A stretch of 64,000 nucleotides of DNA, taken from Rhizophagus clarus (lineage: Eukaryota > Glomeromycota > Glomeromycetes > Glomerales > Glomeraceae). The notes beneath the pieces were generated by a model, which worked only from the letters and a program-made list of their open reading frames with translations, was not told the DNA's origin and did not search any database. A program made the translations under genes and the position numbers. Positions within the stretch are counted from its first letter, which is position 1; each line of letters opens with the position of its first letter. The DNA lies in the NCBI GenBank assembly GCA_015698045.1, contig BLAL01000011.1, positions 932,501 to 996,500 of the forward strand, in the 5' to 3' direction. Below, piece after piece: positions 31,814 through 41,520 of this stretch.

Positions 31814-33360
31814 TCCCTATAAAAAAATTGGATAAGGAATTTATACGTTTTTTTATACGGAAAAAGTCATATGAATATTGTATGATTATCGTATAATAAA
31901 CGTAGAATTTTCCGTAAAAAATATATACGTAAAAAAAATACATGATACGGAAATCTGTCCAATTCCGTATCATAAAATTACGGTTTATATACTGAAAAAT
32001 ACTGAAAAATACATAAATTATACGTTTTTTTAACGTAATTTATAATATAAATTTTATTATTTAATTTTAATTTTTAAATGATAATATTTTCATTGAATAT
32101 ATTTTATTATATTATTAAATCAATATTTAAATAATAATTAAATAAATAATATTTTATTTAATACAAATATTTCATTTCTTATTACATTTCTTTAACTCTA
32201 TTAAAAACCAAACTCCCTCCTATACTATACCATACCTACAGTAATTCTAGAATTATCCTATGCTAGTCTCCAAGAGTTGGCATTCCTACAAAAAAAAAAC
32301 ATGAAAAAAACACCCCACAAAAAGAAATCAACTCACGAAAAAATAAATCACCCTGCAAAGAAAGAAATCAACTCACAAAGAAAGAAATCAACCCACAAAG
32401 AAAGTAACCAACCCATGAAAAAAAAAAAATCAAGCCGCAAAAAGAAAATAACTTACAAAAAGAACTGACCTACAACAGAGAAAAAGAAGTCTCAAAACTG
32501 ATCTACTACAAAAAGAGAAATTAAATTACCTACAAAAGTAAAAAAATCTGGAATTAACCTACAAAAAAAGAAAGTCTTTGAAGCATCTTACAAAAAAAAA
32601 AAGAATGAACTAACTCACAAAAGAAAAGAAACCTGAACCTGATCTTTAAAAAGAAAAGGACTCTCACCCTATAAGAAAATTAAACAAAAAAAAATATTAA
32701 ATTCAATGTAAAAAAATTATCTTTAACGAAAAAAAAAAATATTTACAAAAGAAAGGGGAGCGAGGTGCGTGGGTGGAAAATGAATAATAAAAACAAAAAA
32801 AGTTTTTAACAAAGTTGGAGAAAATAAAGAGAAATAAAAATAGGGAATAAAAAATAAAAAGAACCAAAAACGAAAACTTTTTTAAAAAAAAGTAGAAAAA
32901 AAAAAATTTTTTTAAAAAGGAGGGGTTGGAATAAAGAGTAGAATAGAAAGAAAAAGTTTGTTATTTTTTATTAAAAGAAAGGAGTAGCAGGTGAGAAGAA
33001 AATCAAGAGAAAAAAAAAATTTTTTTAGAAGAAAGTTGGAGGGAGAAGAGAAAAAAAATATGGGAAATAAAAAAAGGAGGGTATAAATAAAAAATGGGGA
33101 GGAAAACAAAAAACAAAACAATAATCACATGATCTCGTGTTATGATACCTGATACGAAATGACAATAAAATTATTAAGTTTAAAAATTCCATATAAATTC
33201 CGTATAGGCGTATACATTCCGTATATATTAATTTTTTTGAAAAAATGTTCAAAAATGAATTGTGTATTAAATATACAGAATTGCTATACGGAATCTACAA
33301 AAACGTATGATAAATGTATACGAAACGCATTATTTTCATATACGGATTTCTTATAGGGAT
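31814..33360. mobile_element. TIR element X, copy 1 (1.55 kb)
   Basis: Ends are exact inverted decamers, ATCCCTATAA at 31814 and TTATAGGGAT at 33360, with weaker similarity inward. Subterminal AT-rich motifs of the type GGAATTTATACG, TATACGGAA and CCGTATAT occur at both ends. The centre (about 32280-33100) is a strand-biased purine tract of degenerate AAAGAAATCAACCCACAAAG-like repeats, so the open frames through it (Lys-rich on one strand, Phe-rich on the other) are artefacts. A second copy lies at 34851-37198. No transposase is encoded and no clear target duplication was found. Confidence 0.7.
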
Positions 33361-33476
33361 GAGGAAGAATTATAATAGAATTTTTAAATTTTTGTGACAG
33401 TAAAATTACTTTATAAAATAGATCATCCACGTTTGGAGCCTGTAGCGGTACTTTACTACATTATGTAGCTCTAAGA

Positions 33477-33624
33477 AACATGAAATTCGATAAAATGGAT
33501 TTTGACCTAAACCGGACTTTCCTTAATCTTGGCCAGGAATATATAATTCTTGCTTGTTACAAACATTATATTAAAATATTTTATATTATGCTGATAGATC
33601 CGGTTTATCGAATTTCACTTTGTA
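33477..33624. mobile_element. 148-bp MITE related to 20954-21581
   Basis: Ends ACATGAAATTCGATAA and TTATCGAATTTCACTTTGTA are inverted copies. It occupies the same position as the 628-bp element in the other copy of the segmental duplication, so the insertion predates the duplication and the longer form gained sequence later, or this one lost it. Confidence 0.55.
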
Positions 33625-34069
33625 AATTATAAATATATTTGATTTAAGTTAACGTTAAGGAGTGTTGTAATGTCTGAAAATTCGTGAAGCAAGGGAGATA
33701 GACTGCATTTTGCTTCTATCTCATAACTGAAAGGAACATTTATTTAGAATAAATTTGGAAGAATAAAAAAAATACATTAACCTTTTAAATATTTAGAATA
33801 TTTTATAATGTAAATCTTTCGATTCTTTCGATTTACCTATAGGGAAAAAAATATGATTTTGTTTTTTTGGAAAAACTTATTCCACTTAGTACTTATATTT
33901 ATTTAAACTGATAACAGAATCCATTATGACGGATTTATGAAATACCCCATCATGTCAAATTACATAAATATTTGAAAGCACTTTAGTTATTTAAGTCACC
34001 AAATTTATTAGTGAATAGTCAAAAATAATCCCAAAAAATTTTTTTCGTACCCAAATCTTGTGTCTAACT

Positions 34070-34180
34070 AATTTAGCCGATTTTCCCAGCATTTTAAGGA
34101 CTAAGCCACGTGCTCCTATAAGTCCATTTAAATTTCCGAGGGTTTTGCCAAATCTGTGATGCGGATCGCTCGGCTAAATT
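34070..34180. mobile_element. 111-bp foldback insertion
   Basis: A perfect 11-bp inverted pair (AATTTAGCCGA and TCGGCTAAATT) bounds 111 bp of more GC-rich sequence. The collinear position in the other duplication copy (about 21870) lacks it. Probably a small MITE inserted after the duplication. Confidence 0.5.
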
Positions 34181-36033
34181 CAATCACGTGATCTTGATCT
34201 GTACGAAAATTCCATGTAATAATCGTTGTTGCAAGCATATAAAGATCCTTTTTTTGGATTTTTCATACACAAAAAATACACGTAATCTAGGCTGGAATAA
34301 GTATAAACTTTTAAATATTGACCAGAATTATTATCCAAAATTTTGGCAAAAATTAACTGTTAATGATAGTCCCGGCCACGTATTTTATTTTATACATCAT
34401 TTTTTATCTCCCTTCTCCCTAGGTCATGGCTGGCTCAGAGTTGTTCACGGAAATATAAATTTTGGTAATGTCAATTTTGGTGGATTTCAAATATTAGTTC
34501 AAACTTTATAGTTTATATTCGTATATCTTTAATCACCTACCACATATAAAATCAATGACTATTTTATACTTTAAGAAAACGCGAGTGAATTTGTTAGTAA
34601 GATAGGATTTTACACGTGGGTTCTTTGCATAAAGTTCTGATCAAAATTAAATTTTGTTGAAATATAATTTTGAAACTATTAAAATGCAATAAAATCTGAA
34701 TTTTTTCTGAAAAATTCTTATGAATATCGTTCTCTAATGTCAGTTCTATGAAATTATGAATAGAGGAAAACAACAATAATATTTTATACAACTTTTATTA
34801 ATATTATAAATCATAGTAAATATAAATAAGTTTTTTTTATTATTATTAATCCCTATTTAAAAATTGGATACTAAGGAATTTATACGTTTTATTATACGGA
34901 AAAACCCACATGAATATTGTATGATTATCATATAATAAACGTAGAATTTTCTGTAAAAAGAATATATATAAAAAAAATACGTGATATGGAAATCTATCCA
35001 GTAAAATTATGGTTTATATACTGAAAATGCTGAAAAATACGTAAATTATACATTTTTTTAACGTAATTTATAATATAAAATTTTATTTAATTTTAATTTT
35101 TAAATAATAATATTTTCATTGAATATGTTATAATATTATTAAATCAATATTTAAATAATAAATGAATAAATAATATTTTATTTAATATAAATATAATATT
35201 TTATTTAATATAAATATAATATTTTATTTAATATAAATATTTCATTTAACTCAATTGAAAACCAAACTCCCCCCATACTGTATCATACCTACAGTAATTC
35301 TAGAATTATCCTATGCTAGTCTCCAAGAGTTGGCATTCCTACAAAGAAGACACGAAAAAAAACAACTCATGAAAAGAAATCAACCTGCAAAGAAAGACAA
35401 CAACCCACAAAGAAAGTAACCAACCCACGAAGAAAGAAATCAACCCATGAAAAGAAAATAACTTACAAAAAGAAATGACCCACAACAGAGAAAAAGAATT
35501 CTCAAAACTGAACTACTACAAAAAGAGAAACTAAAACTACTACAAAAGTAAAAAAATCCGGAATTAACCTACAAAAAAAGAAGTCTTTGAAGTGTCTTAC
35601 AAAAAAAAAGATCGAATGAACTAACTTACAAAAAGAAAAGAATTCTGAACCCGACCTTTAAAAAGAAAGACTCTCACCCCATAAGAAAATTAGACAAAAA
35701 ATAATATTAATGTAAAAAAATTATCTTGAAAAAAATATTTTACAAAAGGAAGGAGGCGAGGTGGGTGGAGAATAATAATAAAAAAAAAAATTTTTAACAA
35801 AGTTGGGCAAATAAAGAGAAATAAAAATAGGGAATAAAAAATAGAAGGAACCAAAACCGAAGGGTTGGAATAAAGAGTAGAATACAGTAGAAAGAAAAAA
35901 ATTTTTATTTTTTATTAAAAAAAAAGTAGTGGGTGAGAAGAAAGGAGGGAAACAAAAAACGTATCATAACAAAACAATAATCACGTGATCACGTGTTATG
36001 ATACCTCATACAAAATGACAATGTTAAAATTCG

Positions 36034-37060
36034 TATCCCCTAAACTGTTAGGAGTTGGCTCCCCTAGTGTACTCGTAAAAGACACTCTCTCCTATGAGGC
36101 CATAAGGTGGAATGGAGAACATGGGTTCAATCTGTCCAGCCAACAGATCTGCATTGAATTTCAACCATGTGGGCTCATACCAAGAGCCTAGAAGCTTAGC
36201 ACTGGATCCTGATAGGGGAGGGTAGGGATCGCGTGCATGGCCCTTATAAAGGTTTGTCATTGGTAGACTTCGGTCGAAAATTTCCTGGGTTACCATTGAG
36301 TGGTCAACTTGGGCCCCCTGATCACCCCACACCCTGACTACAAAGGGAGAGTGTGACGCAGGTCCTTCATTTAGATTGTAGAGCCGAAGGGTTACCGGTC
36401 ACACAGGCTGATGTCCCTGCTGGCGGGGTGTAGATTTTACATGATGTAGTTAATAGTTTTATTTTCATAGATTATAGACTAGTTTTTCTACGATTTGTAT
36501 TTTCACGAATTGATCTCTAACAATAAATAAATAAATAAATAAATAAATATCCCCTAATCTGTTTTGCAGGCAAATTTGCCTGCAATTTTATTTTTTAATT
36601 AAAGTTATTTTTAAGCTTTTTTTGATATTTTATTAAATAAAACAATATTTTTATAATAAATTTTATGGTATTTTTTTAATGATTTTTAATAGTAAATGAT
36701 CTACTAATTATTACAAATAAGGCTAAATTCTTTAAAATTAAAATATCTTTTTATCTACTGGTCCTAGAAACATAAAATTACCAGCATTTGATGCGTCTTG
36801 ATGAGAAAAATCTGATAAAAAAAAGTTTAGCTTTCTATAATCGTTAGGTGATAAGATATCTTCCAATATCTAAAAATCTATAAAGTAATATAACCTTTTA
36901 TTTACCAAATTCCCAGATACAAATTTGCTACCATTAGATGCGTCTCAATAAGAGGAATCTAACAAACTAAATTTCATCTTTTTATGATCACAGGATCCTA
37001 AGATATCTTAAAAATTCTAAAATTTTTAAAATTAATTTTAACCCTACAGTTTAAGGGATA
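36034..37060. mobile_element. TIR element Y nested in X2
   Basis: The ends are TATCCCCTAAACTGTT at the left and AGTTTAAGGGATA at the right, inverted copies bounded by TA, suggesting Tc1/mariner-type insertion. Without the retroposon its length is about 510 bp. A perfect 22-bp palindrome lies at 36564-36585, just inside the left end. The interior holds two degenerate direct repeats with a GATGCGTCT core (36785-36804 and 36931-36952). Copy 1 of element X has no insertion at the matching site (about 33175). Confidence 0.65.
36050..36547 (+). mobile_element. Retroposon (SINE-like or 3' end of a LINE) with (AAAT)n tail
   Basis: A 498-bp block, clearly richer in GC than its surroundings, that ends in an (AAAT)n tail (about 36523-36547). 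It is flanked by a 16-bp target duplication, TATCCCCTAAACTGTT at 36034-36049 and 36548-36563, with one mismatch. The 3' part, from GTCCCTGCTGGCGGGGT onward, recurs as a 5'-truncated copy at 54593-54735. A weak B-box-like GGGTTCAATCTG lies near 36123-36134, but no convincing A box was found, so RNA polymerase III origin is uncertain. No protein is encoded. Confidence 0.75.
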
Positions 37061-37717
37061 AATTCCGTATAGGCGTATACATTCCGTATATATTAATTTT
37101 TTTGAAAATGAATTGTGTATTAAATGTATGGAATTGCTATACGGAATCTACAAAAACATATGATACAAAACGCATCATTTCCGTATTTTCTTACAGGGAA
37201 TAAGATATAATCAAATAAAATATGGATGAAAAAAAAAATAAATAAATTGTGAAATTTTCAAAATTAACTATTTCCTTTGCGTCATTCTGCTGATATTAAT
37301 TTTCTGAATTTTTTGCCAATATAATTCATCTTCTATCGTCTTAAAATTTAAATCTTTTACCATTAACATTTTCTTTAACCAAAAAATCTTTAGTTCATCA
37401 CAAACTGAAAAATTGGTCGTGCATATAGTATACACTATATATCCTACATTATAATGTACAATAACCCACTAATAATATTGAAAAATATTTACAATTAAAT
37501 AACTATGTATAATTTTATAAAAGTATTTACTAGAAAATTTACAAATATTAATCCTTAATTAAGAAATTAATTGATGGTCCTTGAATAAAATGCTAGCTTT
37601 TTCTCGTTGGTTGATTAAGGGTGATTAACAAAGATAATTATAGGAAAACCGAATTATTGTTTCATTTCATATTATTTTTTTTTTGTTTTTTAAAAAAAAA
37701 ATTAATATTAAATATAA

Positions 37718-39586
37718 TTAATTTTTATGCTTAAGCCTTTTTGGTGCAGGGTATTCGAGTAATTCAGATTGTTTATTATTAATCCCATTAGGATTATTTC
37801 TAGAAATAAATTCATCAAGATTACTACTATATATAAATCCACTAAGATTATTATTACATATAAATCCATTAAGAATATTTCTATACACATCAGTACCATT
37901 AGAATTATTTAGATCTACACGAAACTTCTCAACTAATCTGTTCAAGTCATCGTCATCTGCATTATTCTCGTCAACCTTTCTCTTATTATTACTATTAAAA
38001 TTAACTACTGGTCTGTTATACTCATAATTTATAACAGATGGTTTGCATTTTATTTTTAGACCGAATAAAGTTGGCAAGCCCATTTCAAATAATGGCTTGA
38101 TGATTTCTTCATTGTCGACCAATTTTAAATATGGTAGATAATTACTTTTAAGTGGAATCTTTCCGTTACAAAATTCAAGATAAATAGAACAAATGGAATT
38201 AAAAGCAGCTTTGCTAAGATGATCTGGTAAATCAATTCCTGGATTTTCTTGTAATTTTAATTCTATCCAAATTCTTGATTCTAAAATGTCTTTAAAACAT
38301 TGTTGTGTAACTTTAGAATTTGGTCCGTATTTTTTAAGTACCCAATAATAAGAATTTGAATGGATTGATAGCGATCTCATTTTTGATGCTTTAATTGAAT
38401 TAATATTAAATTTAAACGAAACATTATAATATTCTAATGCGCAGCTCAAAGCTTCTTCAGGTTGATCAATTTTACCAATTAAAAACTCCAATAAATCAAG
38501 TTTTTTATGATTCCTTTCAGGTTTCATGGTTTGAATGAGACAAGAACGAGCGATAGTAGATTTTGATTCTCTACGAATTTCTTGAAACGAACTTAACAAA
38601 AGATCTCCAATCTCATTTAACCTATGTTCAAATAAATGAAATGCTTCTTCCATAACAATTTCTGTTAGTTGAAATCCAAGTTCAAGAAGTTGTCTTAAAC
38701 GGTTGACAACAGATCTAACATCAGGAATAATCCAATTAGTAGGCGGAGTAGGAGGGAATAAAATTAAAAGGGCACCTTGCATCACGAGATTATTGACGTC
38801 GCTGCAGATTTCGTGATACCCGATTTTCTTCCATAAATTTACTAAATCGGGGTGTATTAATATGGCTCTAGCTACGACGTTAAGTTGACGATTATTTTCA
38901 TAACCATCCTTCGGAGGATAATTTTCATGAGCTCTCGCTTGCATTGATTTAATATATTCTATAGTATCTTCATAAATGGGTTTAGGACGGGGCGGAAATG
39001 GGACAAACTTTTTCTTTAAAATCAAATCTTCAATATGATTAAGATTTTGAAGAAGTTTTTGAGGAGCATCATTAATTACAAGAGGTCCTGCTGATAAGAA
39101 ATGGAATAATTCCATGTCATTTCCTTTAAACAAGAGATCCTGATTATTTAAAGTATTATAACCTTCAGTAATTAATTTAGTAAAAACTGGTAAAGGCAAA
39201 TTACTTGCCCATGAACTATTTAATTCCTTTTGAAAAGCACTAATACGTTCATAATCAATTTGATTTACATTATGTTGGATTTTAAGCCCTATAAGTTTTT
39301 CATCATATGACCCAAAGTGCATCAATAAGCGTTGAGCGAAATATCTAGAAATCAACGCATTTCTAGCGAGTAAAGCTTGAACGACATCAACTGTTAAAAA
39401 ATTATTACCAAGTCTAACAGCTTGAAATAGGGCGTGGGATCGACCATGTTTATATATCAACCATTCTGCACGGACATGAGGATCTTGTGAAATGTTGTAC
39501 CATTTGCGATCTGTAAGAATAAGTGAAATCGGTGTATCTATAAACTTGAATATTTCATTTCTTATTTCATTAAATAAGGACTGCAT
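37718..39586 (-). CDS. MQSL-family protein, copy F, 622 residues
   Basis: Intact copy; the start at 39586 gives MQSLFNEIRNEIFKF after an A-rich leader. It has the same architecture as copy B: F-box-like residues 1-45, helical body to about 520, type II tail. In the tail NNKRK is followed by an acidic stretch (DENNADDDDLN), three nonapeptide repeats plus one degenerate unit (568-600), and the basic end PKRLKHKN. Most of the gene is about 95-98% identical at DNA level to copy B, but about 38130-38520 (residues roughly 356-486) is only about 80% identical, with abrupt borders. This mosaic suggests gene conversion. The 3' flank is shared with C and the 5' flank (to about 39960) with G. An acidic tract beside a basic end is compatible with a nuclear protein, but this is inference. 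Confidence 0.88.
   Translation of the reverse strand: MQSLFNEIRNEIFKFIDTPISLILTDRKWYNISQDPHVRAEWLIYKHGRSHALFQAVRLGNNFLTVDVVQALLARNALISRYFAQRLLMHFGSYDEKLIGLKIQHNVNQIDYERISAFQKELNSSWASNLPLPVFTKLITEGYNTLNNQDLLFKGNDMELFHFLSAGPLVINDAPQKLLQNLNHIEDLILKKKFVPFPPRPKPIYEDTIEYIKSMQARAHENYPPKDGYENNRQLNVVARAILIHPDLVNLWKKIGYHEICSDVNNLVMQGALLILFPPTPPTNWIIPDVRSVVNRLRQLLELGFQLTEIVMEEAFHLFEHRLNEIGDLLLSSFQEIRRESKSTIARSCLIQTMKPERNHKKLDLLEFLIGKIDQPEEALSCALEYYNVSFKFNINSIKASKMRSLSIHSNSYYWVLKKYGPNSKVTQQCFKDILESRIWIELKLQENPGIDLPDHLSKAAFNSICSIYLEFCNGKIPLKSNYLPYLKLVDNEEIIKPLFEMGLPTLFGLKIKCKPSVINYEYNRPVVNFNSNNKRKVDENNADDDDLNRLVEKFRVDLNNSNGTDVYRNILNGFICNNNLSGFIYSSNLDEFISRNNPNGINNKQSELLEYPAPKRLKHKN
37805..37885 (-). repeat. 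27-bp coding minisatellite in the tail of copy F
   Basis: Three units encode YRNILNGFI, CNNNLSGFI and YSSNLDEFI, followed by a degenerate SRNNPNGI. Homologous to 18425-18505 in copy B, but with different unit sequences. Confidence 0.7.
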
Positions 39587-41454
39587 GTTTTTTTTTATTT
39601 TATGAGCTTGGTAAATGTTTTAGAAGCTACCTAGGAATTAAATATATATATATATATATAATTTTTTTTTCTTTTTTTTATCCCCAAAAGCTTCATTTAT
39701 ATAATAATACTGACTTGATCGACCATCATTATTCATGCTAATCATTATTTTTCCATTGTTTATTACTAATATTCAATATTTCGAGTTGACAATTTAAATT
39801 AAATGAATTAAAATGGTCATTTGCAAATCTTTTAGTAATAATAATGCGTATTCCAGTACCTTTTTTATACATAATCTCTCTTTCATAATTTCATTGATTA
39901 TCGAATTTTTGGCCTTGTGACCTTGTGATTTTATGTAACGTTACAATATGGCTAAGCCATGTCCTATGTATTAAAATTATTAAATTTTAAAGATAGTAAA
40001 TTTATAATCGAATTGTATATTATTATTGCTATTATTATCTTAATAACCAATTTTAAAAATTTAAAAAACATTTAAGCAAATACTAAAAGGGAGAAGAGGA
40101 AGGTAAACTAGTTTTTTTTTATATTATTAAAATATCGGTTAAATAATTCGGCGTTATCATGTTAATTTAAAATCAATATGATTTATGAATAAATTAAACC
40201 GTTTTTATTATTTTTTATTTTAAGAGACAAAGAGAATAATTATCCTTATTTCATAGACAATTTAATCGTTTAAAATTTCATTTATTTAAACAAGTATGTG
40301 TATACTTTGGACAGTATATTTCGTAGTTAATGTACAAAGTTCTTATGTAATCATCTTTGTTTATTGTTTCACAAAGATATATCATTAAATGGATTTTTTA
40401 TTGTAAATTTATTTACTTAATTGTAAACAAGTAAATAATCTATTGTGTAAAATGAAATTTAAAATAAGTAAAATGACTTTTAGTAAACTTGTACAATAAG
40501 GCAGTAAAAAAGTTTGAAAGCTACGCTAATCCTTTTTGTTATACGTTTGAATGTATCATCATTGTTATGGAGTACATAAGGAGTAATTAAACAATGAAAA
40601 TATACAATTTACATGTGTAACAAACATTTCATTGAAAATGCTTAAATGATTTAAATGATTATTCCGTCATCATTGTTACTTTGAAAATTTTATCAAATAA
40701 AATTGTAATCGCTTTACAAATTACGTGGCAATATTAGAGCTCACTTATTGTAAAATCATATGATAAAAAAAAATTATTATCAGAAGGAAAATACCATTTA
40801 ATATCAAAAAAAAAAGAACCCTATTAAAGCAAGCCTACAGGCTCCAAAATATATTTATAGAATAAGTGGTTGTCAAAAAAATTTACTATTGGTGCACATT
40901 TTTCAGGGACAGAATATGATAGTTTCCAAAGTAGTGTCCTTGCTAGGATTATCTATAAAAGGAAAAATCTACATGTTATATTTTATGCATGTGGAGAATC
41001 TTGTTTGAAAGAATCAAAAAAAAAAAAAAAACGTTAGATAGAAGCAACAAATACAGGCTTACGAAGATTTTTATATTTTGTGTGTTTTGTATTTTAAGAC
41101 TTTTAAAAAACACTAACTTTAAAATTTTGTACAATATATAATAATAAATGATTTATTGTGCCGAGTTAACCGAAATTGTTGGTTGTGAATAGAGTTGGAA
41201 ATCTTTACTTTAATAATATTATGTTAAACACAAAGATTTAATCAAAATAATCGTTATTTTAATATCAAATTTACGTTTATTATTAAAAAAGAATAATTTA
41301 GTTCTCTTTGAAGTTGAAATAAAACTTATCTGTTATAAAAGAACTAAAATCATCTAAATTTTATCATAATAAAGCTAGCGGTTCAAAATGATCGAAAAAA
41401 AACAGTAAAATTAAAATTATTTCCAAGAATTCGAATAATTTAAATAATTCCTAG
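39587..41454. other. Intergenic: 5' flank of F and 3' flank of G
   Basis: 39700-39960 resembles the 5' flank of G (43060-43290). 40250-41300 resembles the 3' flank of H (44330-46400), with landmarks AAAGTTCTT(A/G)TGTAATC, GTTTCAC(A/T)AAG and ACGTTAGA. No further gene is seen. Confidence 0.5.
39935..39944. promoter_or_regulatory. Conserved palindrome GTAACGTTAC upstream of copy F
   Basis: A perfect 10-bp palindrome in the shared context CTTGTGA-TT-GTAACGTTACAA, 349 bp upstream of the F start. The same palindrome lies 253 bp upstream of the G start. A possible binding site for a dimeric regulator, or simply preserved duplicated sequence. Confidence 0.35.
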
Positions 41455-41520
41455 GTCTGTTATACTCTCAATTTATTTATTAAATTGTATTTAAGGCCAA
41501 ACTAAATTGGCAAGATTATT
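41455..41520 (-). pseudogene. Decayed C-terminal tail of copy G
   Basis: Sequence equivalent to the family segment LPTLFGLKIKC and INYEYNRP is still recognisable in a frame shifted relative to the upstream part, but it has in-frame stops (one inside LPI-stop-FGLKY). The variable tail is missing altogether. The tail decayed together with the frameshift at about 41526. Confidence 0.6.

Larger units (their letters stand above)
33361..34845. repeat. Segmental duplication, copy 2 (distal 3' flank of copy F)
   Basis: Collinear with 20838-22300, resuming after element X2 at 37199. It contains the 148-bp TIR element 33477-33624 and a 111-bp foldback (34070-34180) absent from copy 1. Its left boundary coincides with the right end of element X copy 1. 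Confidence 0.72.
34851..37198. mobile_element. TIR element X, copy 2, interrupted by nested insertions
   Basis: The left end (CCCTATTTAAAAATTGG) and right end (TTTTCTTACAGGG) match copy 1 at 31814-33360, as do the purine-rich repeat core (35335-35960) and the subterminal segment 37061-37198. Element Y (36034-37060), itself carrying a retroposon, is inserted near the right end. X2 sits in the 3' flank of copy F and interrupts the segmental duplication. AAT follows the right end and precedes the left end, a possible short duplication. Confidence 0.7.

Noticed and set aside
32277..33356. Lys-rich plus-strand and Phe-rich minus-strand open frames
   Set aside because: They come from the purine-rich repeat core of element X and merely reflect strand composition.
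36123..36134. tRNA-derived head of the retroposon
   Set aside because: Only a weak B-box-like word is present; no matching A box at the right distance and no cloverleaf could be drawn, so a tRNA origin is not claimed.
36048..36332. 94-codon minus-strand open frame in the retroposon
   Set aside because: It lies in the GC-richer body of a retroposon, where open frames arise by chance. No domain is recognisable and its 3' end coincides with the element end.
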